A DNA stretch of 64,000 nucleotides. It comes from an uncultured Microbacterium sp. GTDB lineage: Bacteria > Actinomycetota > Actinomycetes > Actinomycetales > Microbacteriaceae. Shown here piece after piece: positions 35,890-46,286 of this stretch; position 1 is the first letter of the stretch, and each line of letters starts with the position of its first letter. The translations under genes and the position numbers were made by a program. The notes beneath the pieces are model-generated. The model had not been told where the DNA came from and made no database searches. It saw only the letters and a program-made list of their open reading frames with translations. The stretch spans positions 186,001 to 250,000 of the forward strand of contig NZ_FLQR01000008.1 of NCBI RefSeq assembly GCF_900078385.1, read 5' to 3'.

Positions 35890-36837
35890 ATGTCCACCGA
35901 AGACGCCCTGGCCACCCTCGATGCGCGGTACCGCGAGATCGGGCGAGAGGAGTGGGCGCGACTGGCATCCGGGATGGCGAACCCCCTCTCCGAGACGGAG
36001 ATCGTGCAGCTGCGCGGTCTCGGCGACCGACTCGACCTCGCCGAGGTGCGCGAGGTGTACCTGCCGCTCAGCCGTCTGCTGAGCACCTACGCCGAGAACA
36101 CGAAGCGACTCGGCGCCGAGACGGCGGAGTTTCTGCGCGAAGCCGATTCGACCACCCCGTTCATCGTCGCGGTTGCGGGCTCCGTCGCGGTCGGTAAATC
36201 GACGGTGGCGCGCCTGCTGCGTGAGCTCATGAGCCGCTGGCCGGGGACGCCGCGGGTCGAGCTCGTCACGACGGACGGATTCCTCTATCCGAACGCCGAG
36301 CTCGAGCGGCGCGGCATCATGCACCGCAAGGGCTTCCCGGAGTCGTACGACCGCCGGGCGATGGTCGACTTCCTCACGCAGGTGAAGTCCGGCGCCCCCG
36401 AGGTGCGCGCGCCGTTCTACTCGCACATGCGGTACGACATCATCTCCGACGCGCACGTCACGGTGCGGCGACCGGACGTCGTCATCGTCGAGGGGCTCAA
36501 CGTGCTCGCGCCGCCCGCGACCCCGAACGACGTCGCCGTGAGCGACCTGTTCGACTTCTCCATCTACGTCGACGCCGACGTGACGCACATCGAGTCGTGG
36601 TTCGTCGACCGGTTCCTCGCGCTCCGGCAGGGTGCCTTCAGCAACCCGAACTCGTTCTTCAAGGTCTTCGCCGACCTGTCCGACGAGGAGGCGGTCACCG
36701 CGGCGCTCGGGTTCTGGCGGGACATCAACCTGCCGAACCTCCGCGAGAACGTGGAGCCCACGCGGCACCGGGCCCGCCTCATCCTGCAGAAGGGCGCCGA
36801 CCACACCGTCGAGCGCGTGCAGCTGCGCAAGCTCTGA
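35890..36837 (+). CDS. coaA: Pantothenate kinase, type I
   Basis: CoaA phosphorylates pantothenate, the first step of CoA synthesis. The 315-aa protein has the P-loop G-S-V-A-V-G-K-S (97-104), T-T-D-G-F-L-Y-P and S-H-M-R-Y-D-I, as in E. coli CoaA. TAGAGT (35877-35882) lies 7 nt before ATG 35890, so it appears leaderless. It ends 5 bp from the convergent VanZ-like gene. Confidence 0.96.
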   Translation: MSTEDALATLDARYREIGREEWARLASGMANPLSETEIVQLRGLGDRLDLAEVREVYLPLSRLLSTYAENTKRLGAETAEFLREADSTTPFIVAVAGSVAVGKSTVARLLRELMSRWPGTPRVELVTTDGFLYPNAELERRGIMHRKGFPESYDRRAMVDFLTQVKSGAPEVRAPFYSHMRYDIISDAHVTVRRPDVVIVEGLNVLAPPATPNDVAVSDLFDFSIYVDADVTHIESWFVDRFLALRQGAFSNPNSFFKVFADLSDEEAVTAALGFWRDINLPNLRENVEPTRHRARLILQKGADHTVERVQLRKL

Positions 36838-36842
36838 CGCGG

Positions 36843-37301
36843 TCAGTCCTCGATCTCGGCGCGCTCCACGGTCGTCGTCCGGGCGGGTGCGGGGCGCCGC
36901 GCCGCCGCGATCACCGCGACGAGCAGCAGCCCGAGGCAGGCGCCCGTCGTGTTGGCGACGATGTCCATGACGCTCGGCGTCCGCTGGTCCAGTGCGATCG
37001 CCTGCACGCACTCGACCGTCACGGTGACGACGAGCGAGAGCGGCACCACGAGGTAGCGGGCTCGCGGGAGGATCAGCGCGAGCAGCACGCCGAGCGGGAA
37101 GAAGAGCAGGATGTTCGCGCCGAACTCGAGGCGCGGGTAGGTGAGGGCGGGCAGCGTGCTCGTGAGCTGCGCGATGAGCCCGCCGAGACCCGCATCGACC
37201 GGGGTGGGCCAGAACGCGATGGCCGCCAGCAGGACGCCGTAGAGGGCCAGGATGACGTGCGCGACGGCGCTGCGCGTCGGTGCGGTGATCGCGTCGTCCA
37301 T
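36843..37301 (-). CDS. VanZ-like membrane protein
   Basis: The 152-aa protein has four membrane helices and the VanZ-family pattern N-I-L-L-F-F-P-L-G-V-L-L, E-C-V-Q-A and D-I-V-A-N-T-T-G-A. VanZ homologues give low-level teicoplanin resistance in some Gram-positives, but most are of unknown role. A GGGGAGG site sits 5 nt before ATG 37301. It is encoded alone on this strand. Confidence 0.8.
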   Translation of the reverse strand: MDDAITAPTRSAVAHVILALYGVLLAAIAFWPTPVDAGLGGLIAQLTSTLPALTYPRLEFGANILLFFPLGVLLALILPRARYLVVPLSLVVTVTVECVQAIALDQRTPSVMDIVANTTGACLGLLLVAVIAAARRPAPARTTTVERAEIED

Positions 37302-37413
37302 AGCTGCCTCCCCGTCGGGCGCTGCGGCGTTGCGCGCATCCGAGAGTTTACGCGGGGGTGGCGGGGGGTTTGTGACGGCTTCTCACATGTCCGCTCCGCT
37401 TACGATGGGGTGC

Positions 37414-39264
<1,851 letters not shown>

Positions 39265-39442
39265 TCCCAGGGACGGCCGGACGTCCCGCGCGCCGCGCGG
39301 GCCGTAACTCCTCCTCTGAGGTGCGCACGCGCACGCGCGGCCGCGCCGAGTCCGGGTGTGGCGGAGTTCCGGCACGCCGCCACCTCCGTTCGGCGAAAGG
39401 TAGGCTGGCGGAGGCCGCGCAGCGGCGCGAGAGGAGGACGCC
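39265..39442 (+). promoter_or_regulatory. Gap with candidate acpS promoter
   Basis: These 178 bp lack a gene. TAGGCT at 39401-39406 is a plausible -10 box giving a leader of about 30 nt with GAGGAGG before acpS. No -35 box is obvious. An inverted-repeat-rich stretch at 39271-39305 may help end glmS transcription. Confidence 0.4.
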
Positions 39443-39823
39443 GTGATCATCGGAATCGGCGTCGACCTCGTGGATGTGCCGCGGTTCGAGCAGTCGCTCG
39501 CCCGCACCCCGGCGCTCCTGCAGCGCCTCTTCTCGCCGGCCGAGCGGATCCTCAAGCCCCGGTCGCTCGCCGCGCGGTACGCCGCGAAGGAAGCCCTCAT
39601 CAAGGCGCTCGGCGGCTCGGACGGCGTGCACTGGACCGACATCGAGGTCGCGTCGGAGCCCTCCGGGCGTCCCGTCTTCGCGCTCTCGGGGTCCACGGCA
39701 TCCGTCGTCGCCGAGCGCGGGATCACCGCCCTCCATCTCTCCCTCTCGCACGACGCGGGGCTCGCGGCCGCGTACGTCGTCGCGGAGGGCGTCGCGCCCG
39801 CCGAGCCGGAGCGCGGACGATGA
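39443..39823 (+). CDS. acpS: Holo-[acyl-carrier-protein] synthase
   Basis: AcpS transfers phosphopantetheine from CoA to acyl carrier protein. The 126-aa protein has I-G-I-G-V-D-L-V-D-V-P-R-F (metal Asp) and the R-Y-A-A-K-E-A-L-I-K-A-L signature with catalytic Glu. GTG 39443 follows GAGGAGG. The stop overlaps the alr start by 4 bp. Its CoA comes from the pathway opened by the nearby coaA. Confidence 0.95.
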   Translation: MIIGIGVDLVDVPRFEQSLARTPALLQRLFSPAERILKPRSLAARYAAKEALIKALGGSDGVHWTDIEVASEPSGRPVFALSGSTASVVAERGITALHLSLSHDAGLAAAYVVAEGVAPAEPERGR

Positions 39824-40944
39824 GCCGGATGCCGGACGGGGTCATGCGCGAGGCCGTCATCGACGTCGGCGCGATCACCGCGAACGTGCGGCACCTGCGG
39901 CGCCTCACCGCATCCGAGGTCATCGCGGTGGTCAAGGCCGACGGATACGGGCACGGCGCGGTCCGCTCCGCGGTAGCTGCGCTCGAGGGCGGCGCGGCGC
40001 GACTCGGCGTGGCCGACGTCGGCGAGGCGCTCGCCCTCCGCCGGGCCGGAATCGACGCCCCGATCGTCGCGTGGCTGCATGCGCCGGGTGCGTCGTTCGC
40101 CGAGCCCGCGGCGCAGAACATCGAGCTCGGGATCTCGAGCAACGACCAGCTCCAGGCGGCGGCCGCGGCGGCGTCCCGCGACCGCCCCGTCGACGTGCAC
40201 CTCAAGGTCGAGACCGGGCTCGGTCGCAACGGCATCGCGGCCGCAGACTACGGCATCGTGCTCGCCGAGGCCGCGCGCCTCGAGCGGCTCGGCAAGGTCC
40301 GCATCCTCGGCATCTTCAGCCATCTGTCGAACACGAGCGACGCCGACGACCGCGTCGCGCTGTCGCGGTTCCAGGTTGCGCTCGCCGCCGCCGCCGCGCA
40401 GGGCATCGCACCGCCGCTGCGGCACATCGCCGCCTCGCACGCCGCGATCGCGCTGCCCGAGGCGCGACTCGGGTGCGTGCGGCTCGGCATCTCGATGTAC
40501 GGGCTCTCGCCGTTCGAGGATCGCACGTCGGCCGAGCTGGGGCTCCGGCCCGCCATGACGCTCCGCGCCGCCGTCGCCGCCGTGCGGCGCGTGCCCGCGG
40601 GTCAGGGCGTCTCGTACGGCTACGCGCACCGCACCGTCGCCGAGACCACCCTCGCCCTCGTACCGCTCGGCTACGCCGATGGCGTGCCGCGCAACGCCTC
40701 CGGTGCCGGCCCGGTCACGATCGGCGGGCGACGCTTCACCGTCGCCGGCCGGATCGCGATGGACCAGTTCGTCGTGGATGTCGGCGACGCCGACGTGTCG
40801 GTCGGCGACGAGGTCGTGCTGTTCGGCGACCCGACCCTGGGCGTGCCGTCGGCGGGCGACTGGGCCGCGGCATCCGGCACCATCAACTACGAGATCGTCA
40901 CGCGCATCGGCCCGCGCGTGCCGCGCCGGCAGGTGTCGCAGTGA
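39820..40944 (+). CDS. alr: Alanine racemase
   Basis: Alr makes D-alanine for peptidoglycan using PLP. The 374-aa protein carries the PLP lysine Lys39 in A-V-V-K-A-D-G-Y-G-H-G, the D-E-V-V-L-F-G block and the G-I-S-M-Y-G-L-S-P motif. ATG 39820 overlaps acpS and the stop overlaps tsaE, so acpS-alr-tsaE are one operon. Confidence 0.97.
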   Translation: MSRMPDGVMREAVIDVGAITANVRHLRRLTASEVIAVVKADGYGHGAVRSAVAALEGGAARLGVADVGEALALRRAGIDAPIVAWLHAPGASFAEPAAQNIELGISSNDQLQAAAAAASRDRPVDVHLKVETGLGRNGIAAADYGIVLAEAARLERLGKVRILGIFSHLSNTSDADDRVALSRFQVALAAAAAQGIAPPLRHIAASHAAIALPEARLGCVRLGISMYGLSPFEDRTSAELGLRPAMTLRAAVAAVRRVPAGQGVSYGYAHRTVAETTLALVPLGYADGVPRNASGAGPVTIGGRRFTVAGRIAMDQFVVDVGDADVSVGDEVVLFGDPTLGVPSAGDWAAASGTINYEIVTRIGPRVPRRQVSQ

Positions 40945-41441
40945 GCGGTCTCGCCGCCGTCGCGGGCACACGCGAGATCGACTCGCCCGCCGACATGGAG
41001 GCCTTCGGTCGCGCGATCGGCGCGCAGCTGCGTGCCGGCGACCTCGTCGTGCTCACCGGCCCGCTCGGAGCCGGGAAGACGACGCTGACCCGAGGGATCG
41101 CCGCCGGTCTCGGCGTGCGCGGTCCCGTGCAGAGCCCGACGTTCGTGATCGCCCGCACGCACCCGTCGCTCGTCGGCGGCCCGCCGCTCGTGCACGTCGA
41201 CGCGTACCGGCTGGGCTCGCCGGCCGAGCTCGACGATCTGGGCCTGGACTACGACAACTCCGTCACGATCGTCGAGTGGGGCCGCGACATGGTCGACGGC
41301 CTCGTGGACGCGTGGTGGGAGATCGAGCTCGACCGGCAGTGGCACGGCCACGGCGTCGACTCGGCCTGCGGCACGACGGCGCACGACGCCGAGCTCGACG
41401 CCGACGCCCCGCGGCTCGTCACGGTCACCCGGAGGCCCTGA
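40941..41441 (+). CDS. tsaE: tRNA threonylcarbamoyladenosine biosynthesis ATPase TsaE
   Basis: TsaE is the small ATPase of the t6A37 tRNA modification complex with TsaB and TsaD. The 166-aa protein shows the P-loop G-P-L-G-A-G-K-T-T (40-48), S-P-T-F-V near 68 and the late V-E-W-G motif. GTG 40941 overlaps alr. The usual partners tsaB-rimI-tsaD lie 3.6 kb away, separated by a two-component module and a repeat array. Confidence 0.95.
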   Translation: MSGLAAVAGTREIDSPADMEAFGRAIGAQLRAGDLVVLTGPLGAGKTTLTRGIAAGLGVRGPVQSPTFVIARTHPSLVGGPPLVHVDAYRLGSPAELDDLGLDYDNSVTIVEWGRDMVDGLVDAWWEIELDRQWHGHGVDSACGTTAHDAELDADAPRLVTVTRRP

Positions 41442-41526
41442 CCCGGGTCCCATCCCGACGGGCTCGCCTGTCGCAGAGTGCCGTCGCCTCCCGTCGTTCG
41501 GGTCCGGCGAGCAGGCCACACCCCGC

Positions 41527-41555
41527 CCTCAGGCACCGGTTCAGGGTCCCGTCAG
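41527..41555 (+). promoter_or_regulatory. TCAG direct repeats before the response regulator gene
   Basis: TCAG-centred repeats occur at 41529-41532, 41541-41544 (within GTTCAG) and 41552-41555, with 12- and 11-bp steps. They lie just upstream of CAGACT (41567-41572), which is 7 nt before ATG 41580. The pattern matches the GTTCAG triplet at 43667-43693 and suggests autoregulation. Confidence 0.45.
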
Positions 41556-41579
41556 CGCGGACAGGGCAGACTCGGTCCC

Positions 41580-42257
41580 ATGCGCGTGCTGCTCGTGGAC
41601 GATGAGGTGCGCCTCGCCGAGGGCGTCCGCCGGGGCCTCGAGGCCGAGGGGATGACGGTCGACGTCGCCCACAACGGTGTCGACGGTCTGTGGCGCGCGC
41701 GCGAGCAGGACTACGACGTCATCGTGCTCGACGTCATGATGCCCGGCATGAGCGGCTACCGCGTCTGCGCGACGCTGCGCGCGGAGCAGATCTGGACCCC
41801 CGTCCTCTTCCTCACCGCCAAGGACGGCGAATGGGACGAAGTCGAAGGCCTCGACACCGGCGGCGACGACTGGCTTACGAAGCCCTTCTCCTTCCCCGTG
41901 CTCGTCGCGCGCCTGCGTGCCCTCGTGCGCCGCGGCGCCCGCGAACGCCCGGCGGTGCTCGAGGCGGGCGACCTGCGCCTCGACCCCGCGGCGCGCACCG
42001 TGCACCGCGGCGACCTCGAGATCGACCTCACGGCGCGGGAGATCGCCGTGCTCGACTTCCTCATGCGTCGCCGCGGCGAGGTCGTCACCAAGCTCGAAGT
42101 GCTGGACAACGTGTGGGCCGACGACTTCGACGGCGACCCGAACATCGTCGAGGTGTATGTCGGGCGGCTGCGCCGCAAAGTCGACCGCCCGTTCGGGCGC
42201 GACGGCATCCAGACCGTGCGCGGTTCGGGATATCGACTGGCGGCCGACGGTGGCTGA
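41580..42257 (+). CDS. OmpR-family response regulator
   Basis: This 225-aa regulator has a receiver domain (Asp7/Asp8, phospho-acceptor Asp51 in L-D-V-M-M-P-G-M-S-G, later T-A-K and K-P-F) and a winged-helix DNA-binding domain ending V-R-G-S-G-Y-R-L. It is followed by its kinase with an 8-bp overlap. GTTCAG-type repeats upstream of this gene and of 43717 are candidate binding sites. The stimulus is unknown. Confidence 0.93.
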   Translation: MRVLLVDDEVRLAEGVRRGLEAEGMTVDVAHNGVDGLWRAREQDYDVIVLDVMMPGMSGYRVCATLRAEQIWTPVLFLTAKDGEWDEVEGLDTGGDDWLTKPFSFPVLVARLRALVRRGARERPAVLEAGDLRLDPAARTVHRGDLEIDLTAREIAVLDFLMRRRGEVVTKLEVLDNVWADDFDGDPNIVEVYVGRLRRKVDRPFGRDGIQTVRGSGYRLAADGG

Positions 42258-43617
42258 TTCCTCCACCGCGCGCGCCTCCACCACGCGCGCCCCCGCCACG
42301 CGAGCGGATGCCGGGGACCGGCGCCGCACATCGCTGCGAACCCGCATCGTGGCCGTGGCCGTCGCGGTGGTCGCCCTCGCGCTCGGACTCGGCGCGGTGG
42401 GCGTCGTCATCACCCTCGACCGCATGCTCACCTCGCAGGTCGCCGAGCAGCTGCGCGGCGACCTGGACACCATGGCCGACGGCATCGAAGACGGCACGCT
42501 GACGCGGGACGGGGTGGAGCAACGGGACGACGACGTCCTCATCGCCTGGCACACCGGAGGCGAGACGGTGGTGAACGAGGACGAGGCCCGGTCGCTGCCC
42601 ATCCCCGACGAGGACGCCGTCGCGCACACGACGGTCGACGGCGAGCGGATGCTGGTCGTGGCCGAGCGCATCGACGGGGGCGCGCTCGTGCTGGCGCGTT
42701 CGGTCGACGATGTGACCGAGGCCGTCGGCACGACCGGCGCGCTCCTGGCCGTTGCGGTACCGCTCGCCATCGCGCTGATCGGACTCGTCGTGTGGCTCGT
42801 CGTGACGCGGGCACTGGCTCCCGTCGAGCGGATCCGAGCACAGGTCGACGGCATCGATGCGTCGGCGCTGGACCGCCGGGTCCCCACCAGCGGACGGGGC
42901 GATGAGATCGATCGGCTCGCGGGCACGATGAACCGGATGCTCGACCGCGTCGAGGACGGCTACCGTGCGCGACAGCGCTTCGTCGGCGATGCCTCGCACG
43001 AGCTGCGCTCGCCGCTCGCGACGATCCGGCAGTTCGCGGAGCTGTCGCGGGCGCATCCCGAGACGACGGCGCCGGGCGAGCTGGCCGAGGTCGTGCTGGC
43101 GGAGGGTGGGCGGATGCAGGACATCGTCGAGGGGCTGCTGCTGCTGGCGCGACTCGACGAGAACGCGGTCTCGACGGCATCCCTCGTCGATCTCGACGAT
43201 CTCGCGCTCGCCGAGGTGCAGCGCTTGCGCGGCCTCGGCGCTGTCGCGGTCGATGGGCGCGCGATCTCCGCGGTGGCCGTGCGCGGCGACGAGCGGCTGC
43301 TCGCGCGGGTCGCGCGGAACCTCGTCGACAACGCCGCGCGGCATGCGCGCACGACGGTGGCGATCGGATGCCGTGTCGCCGAGGGTCGCGCGCTGCTGTG
43401 GGTCGACGACGACGGCGACGGGGTCGCCCCGGACGATCGGGAGCGCGTCTTCGAGCGATTCGTGCGACTGGACGAAGCGCGATCGCGGGATGCCGGCGGC
43501 AGCGGCCTGGGCCTGGCGATCGTGCGAGAGATCGTCCTCGCCCACGGCGGCGAGGTGCGCATCGACGATGCCCCCTCCGGCGGGGCCCGTTTCGTCGTCG
43601 TGCTGCCCGCCGCCTGA
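42250..43617 (+). CDS. Sensor histidine kinase
   Basis: The 455-aa kinase has two membrane helices (about 32-55 and 160-185) enclosing a periplasm-side sensor loop, then a HAMP domain, a HisKA H-box (D-A-S-H-E-L-R-S-P-L-A) and a HATPase domain (N-L-V-D-N-A-A-R-H-A, D-D-G-D-G-V, G-S-G-L-G-L-A-I). It starts at GTG 42250 inside the end of the regulator gene, so they are translated together. The architecture is like CseC/PhoQ-type kinases that sense envelope signals. Confidence 0.92.
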   Translation: MADSSTARASTTRAPATRADAGDRRRTSLRTRIVAVAVAVVALALGLGAVGVVITLDRMLTSQVAEQLRGDLDTMADGIEDGTLTRDGVEQRDDDVLIAWHTGGETVVNEDEARSLPIPDEDAVAHTTVDGERMLVVAERIDGGALVLARSVDDVTEAVGTTGALLAVAVPLAIALIGLVVWLVVTRALAPVERIRAQVDGIDASALDRRVPTSGRGDEIDRLAGTMNRMLDRVEDGYRARQRFVGDASHELRSPLATIRQFAELSRAHPETTAPGELAEVVLAEGGRMQDIVEGLLLLARLDENAVSTASLVDLDDLALAEVQRLRGLGAVAVDGRAISAVAVRGDERLLARVARNLVDNAARHARTTVAIGCRVAEGRALLWVDDDGDGVAPDDRERVFERFVRLDEARSRDAGGSGLGLAIVREIVLAHGGEVRIDDAPSGGARFVVVLPAA

Positions 43618-43666
43618 GCTGCGCGTCCGCCGTGCGGGACCGACGTCACGCGCCTCCTGACAGCGC

Positions 43667-43693
43667 GTTCAGGGGAGTTCAGACCGGGTTCAG
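43667..43693 (+). promoter_or_regulatory. Three GTTCAG direct repeats, operator candidate
   Basis: GTTCAG begins at 43667, 43677 and 43688, steps of 10 and 11 bp, one face of the helix. They overlap the place of a -35 box for GATCGT (43705-43710), which is 6 nt before ATG 43717. This is the expected layout of an OmpR-family activator site. Confidence 0.55.
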
Positions 43694-43716
43694 CGGCCCC
43701 GCGGGATCGTGGACAC

Positions 43717-44529
43717 ATGAACAGCCACGACTCCTCCTCCGCAGACCGCACGCCCGCCGACGACCAGCCCACGCAGGACTTCGGCGCCGCTCCCTCCGCC
43801 CACGCCGCGCCCGCCCTCCCCGCTGAGCCGGCCGCCGCCGAGAAGACCCCCGCCCGTCGCCGCCTCTCCCGTCCCGCCCTCATCGGCGCCGCGGCCGCCG
43901 GCATCCTCATCGTCGGTGGCATCGGGGCGGGCATCGGCTTCGCGCTCGCCGACCTCGACGACGATGACGACGACCGCTTCGAGGGCTCGCCGGCGTCCAC
44001 CTCCTCGTCGCTCACGACCGCGGATGCGGACGACGACGACGCGGAAGACGCCGCCATGGATGGCGACGCGGACGACGCCGCGGCGGATGACGATGCGGAC
44101 GACGCCGCCGCGGATGCCGCGGGTCCCGCGGACGCGGATGACTTCGTCGCCGCGATCGACGCGGCGATCGCGGCCGCGGACGCCGACGGCGCGACGTCGA
44201 TCGAGCGCGAAGGCGCCGGCTGGTCCGTCGACGTCGTGCTGGCCGACGGGACGGAAGCCGACGTCCGCGTCGCGGCGGACGGTGCTGCCACGGTCCGCCC
44301 CGATGACGACACGAAGCGCAGCACGGACCCGCTGCTGGACACGTCCCGCGTCGCCGACATCGCCGCCGCCGCGATCGCCGCCGCCGGAGGCTCGGGCGCG
44401 GTCACCTCGATCGAGACCGATCGCGACGACAGCCACGCCTTCGACGTGAGCGTCGACCTCGGCGGTGGCCGCGACGCCGACGTCGCCCTCAGCGACACCC
44501 TCGAGGTCGTGCAGGTCGAGCAGGACTGA
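43717..44529 (+). CDS. Acidic single-pass membrane protein with two PepSY-like repeats
   Basis: Residues 1-45 are a cytosolic Pro/Ala-rich part, about 52-77 a membrane helix, and 80-140 a strikingly acidic Asp/Ala-rich stretch (runs such as D-D-D-D-D-D). Two PepSY-like modules follow (about 142-210 and 213-270, each F/A-A-x-x-A-I-A-A-A plus T-S-I-E and a V-D-V-x-L strand). Such proteins often lie beside two-component systems and may tune the kinase or proteases outside the membrane. The link to the upstream regulator rests on position and the GTTCAG repeats. Confidence 0.7.
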   Translation: MNSHDSSSADRTPADDQPTQDFGAAPSAHAAPALPAEPAAAEKTPARRRLSRPALIGAAAAGILIVGGIGAGIGFALADLDDDDDDRFEGSPASTSSSLTTADADDDDAEDAAMDGDADDAAADDDADDAAADAAGPADADDFVAAIDAAIAAADADGATSIEREGAGWSVDVVLADGTEADVRVAADGAATVRPDDDTKRSTDPLLDTSRVADIAAAAIAAAGGSGAVTSIETDRDDSHAFDVSVDLGGGRDADVALSDTLEVVQVEQD

Positions 44530-44543
44530 CCTCGCCCGTCCCC

Positions 44544-44573
44544 GGCCCCGCTGTCCTCTCGGACGGCGGGGCC
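44544..44573 (+). terminator. Terminator after the PepSY-like gene
   Basis: GGCCCCGC (44544-44551) pairs with GCGGGGCC (44566-44573), and TGTCC/GGACG extends the stem to 13 bp around a TCTC loop. TT follows. It lies 15 bp after the stop codon. Confidence 0.75.
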
Positions 44574-44595
44574 TTCGTCGTCGCGACATCCGCTT

Positions 44596-44981
44596 GGTTC
44601 ATCCGCGCCAATTGGCGGGTCTGCCGGGCCCGCACCCGCATGTCGGCGCGGATGAACCCCGCCTGAGCCCGCGCGATCCGCTCGCCTGTCGCGAGACGCC
44701 GCCCCGAGTCGAAGATCGCGCCCGGCGAAGTGCACGGATTCATCCGCGGCACTGTGCGGGTCACGCGGCCCCGCACCCGCGAATCGGCGCGGGTCAACGG
44801 CATCCGCTTCGTTCATTCGCGCCACATCGCGGGTCGCGCGACCTCGCACCCGCATTTAGGCGCGGATGAATCCCGCAGACCCCGCACGCGCATTTCAGCG
44901 CGGGTCAACGGCATCCGCTACGTTCATCCGCGCCACATCGCGGGTCTGCCGGGCCTGCACCCGCATTTCGGCGCGGATGAA
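44596..44981. repeat. Tandem array of four nested palindromes
   Basis: Units at 44596-44658, 44736-44797, 44812-44870 and 44923-44981 share outer arms TTCATCCGCGCC / GGCGCGGATGAA and inner arms GCGGGT / ACCCGC, each about 60 bp. Unit 1 has perfect 14-bp outer arms. A longer direct repeat of about 111 bp (44771-44881 and 44882-44992) covers units 3 and 4 with their flanks. The sequence is unrelated to the GAGAAACCAC family but has the same nested layout. There are no unique spacers, so it is not a CRISPR array. Confidence 0.85.
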
Positions 44982-45084
44982 TCCCGTCTGAGCCCGCCTG
45001 AGCCCGCCCGAGCCCCGCGCGACCCCGCTCGCCCGGCCCCGCCACCCCGCCGGCCCCGGATCCGACGGCGGATACCCTGGAGGT
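44982..45084. promoter_or_regulatory. Leaderless-type promoter of tsaB
   Basis: TACCCT (45073-45078) lies exactly 6 nt before GTG 45085, the leaderless spacing. The GGAGGT between them is too close to the start to act as a ribosome-binding site. The remaining bases are GC-rich filler after the repeat array. Confidence 0.45.
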
Positions 45085-45750
45085 GTGATCCTCGGCATCG
45101 ACACCTCCCTCGGCACCGCGGTCGCCGTCGTCGATCGCGACGGTGTCGTCCGGGCCGACGAGTCCCGCACCGACCCGCTGGGCCACGCCGAGGCGATCGG
45201 CGGACTCCTGCACGATGCCCTGGCCGCCGCCGCCCTCGGTCCGCTGGGAGCGACGTCGCCCGAGCCGGTCACGCTCACGGCCGTCGCCTCCGGCATGGGC
45301 CCGGGCCCCTTCACCGGTCTTCGCGTCGGCATCGCGGCGGCGCGGGCGTTCGCGCTGGGGCGCGGCATCCCCGTCATCCCGGTCGCCAGCCATGACGCCG
45401 CGGCCCTCGCGATCCTCCTCGCCGACCCGTTCGCCGACCTGCCGCGCTTCGCGGTCGTCACCGATGCGCGCCGGCGCGAGCTCGCCTTCACGGTGTACGA
45501 GGGTGTCGACGACGACGGGCTCCCGGTCCGCGTCACCGAGCCGGCCCTCGCGCCGCGCGACGACCTCGACGCGCGCCTCGCCGATGTCGGCGCGGAGCGC
45601 CGCGACGTCGCCGCGATCTCCGCCGCCATGATCGCCCTCGTCGCCGGGCGCGCCCTCGCCGCCGGGCGCGAGCTCGCGTCGGCCGAGCCGCTCTACCTGC
45701 GTGCGCCGGACGTCACGCTGCCGGGCGCCCGGAAGAAGGTCGGCACGTGA
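45085..45750 (+). CDS. tsaB: tRNA threonylcarbamoyladenosine biosynthesis protein TsaB
   Basis: TsaB is the inactive paralogue of TsaD that organises the t6A complex. The 221-aa protein begins I-L-G-I-D-T-S-L-G-T-A-V-A-V and has G-P-G-P-F-T-G-L-R-V-G, both hallmarks (the latter also called YeaZ signature). It overlaps rimI by 4 bp. The tsaB-rimI-tsaD order is standard in actinobacteria. Confidence 0.95.
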   Translation: MILGIDTSLGTAVAVVDRDGVVRADESRTDPLGHAEAIGGLLHDALAAAALGPLGATSPEPVTLTAVASGMGPGPFTGLRVGIAAARAFALGRGIPVIPVASHDAAALAILLADPFADLPRFAVVTDARRRELAFTVYEGVDDDGLPVRVTEPALAPRDDLDARLADVGAERRDVAAISAAMIALVAGRALAAGRELASAEPLYLRAPDVTLPGARKKVGT

Positions 45751-46286
45751 CGCTGCGCACGGCGACGGCATCCGATCTCGCCGCCATCATGGATCTCGAG
45801 CGCACCTCGTTCCCCACCGACGCGTGGAGCGAGGCGATGATGCGTGCCGAGCTCGCGTCGCCGCACGGCCGTTACGTCGTCGACGAGTCCGGCGAGAGCC
45901 TCCTCGGGTACGGCGGGGTGCGGGCCGTGCAGGGCGCGGGGGATGCCGACATCCAGACCATCGCGATCGCCGAGGCGGCCCGCGGTCACGGCCGTGGTCG
46001 CGCGCTGCTGACCGAGCTGCTGCGCACAGCGAACGAGCGCGGCGCGCGCGACGTGTTCCTCGAAGTGCGCGCCGACAACCCCGTCGCCACCGCGCTGTAC
46101 GCCTCGGAGGGGTTCACCGAGATCGCCCGCCGGCCCCGGTACTACCAGCCGGATGACGTCGACGCCGTCGTCATGAAGCTCGACCTCGCGGCGTGGGCCG
46201 CGAATGCGGCCGCCGCGGACGAGCCGGCACACGACACGGCGGCGCCGCATCCCGCGGAGACGATCGACGGAAAGGGATGGTGCTGA
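45747..46286 (+). CDS. rimI: Ribosomal protein S18 alanine N-acetyltransferase-like (RimI)
   Basis: This 179-aa GNAT enzyme has the acetyl-CoA loop [13 protein letters not shown] near residue 77 and the RimI motif [18 protein letters not shown]. RimI acetylates the N-terminal Ala of S18 in E. coli. Actinobacterial RimI has broader N-terminal activity. The last 25 residues form a loose tail. Position between tsaB and tsaD supports the name. Confidence 0.92.
   Translation: MTLRTATASDLAAIMDLERTSFPTDAWSEAMMRAELASPHGRYVVDESGESLLGYGGVRAVQGAGDADIQTIAIAEAARGHGRGRALLTELLRTANERGARDVFLEVRADNPVATALYASEGFTEIARRPRYYQPDDVDAVVMKLDLAAWAANAAAADEPAHDTAAPHPAETIDGKGWC

Noticed and set aside
31702..36837. A 1711-codon forward ORF that ends with coaA
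   Set aside because: Only the last 316 codons (from 35890) are a gene. The rest runs antisense to the membrane protein, STAND ATPase and Ppx genes and is an open frame caused by high G+C.
39265..39442. A tRNA or small RNA gene after glmS
   Set aside because: No cloverleaf or conserved TPsiC arm could be assembled; only GC-rich inverted repeats are seen.
44596..44981. CRISPR array
   Set aside because: Units are palindromic and the sequence between them is itself repeated or related. No unique equal-length spacers and no cas genes are present.
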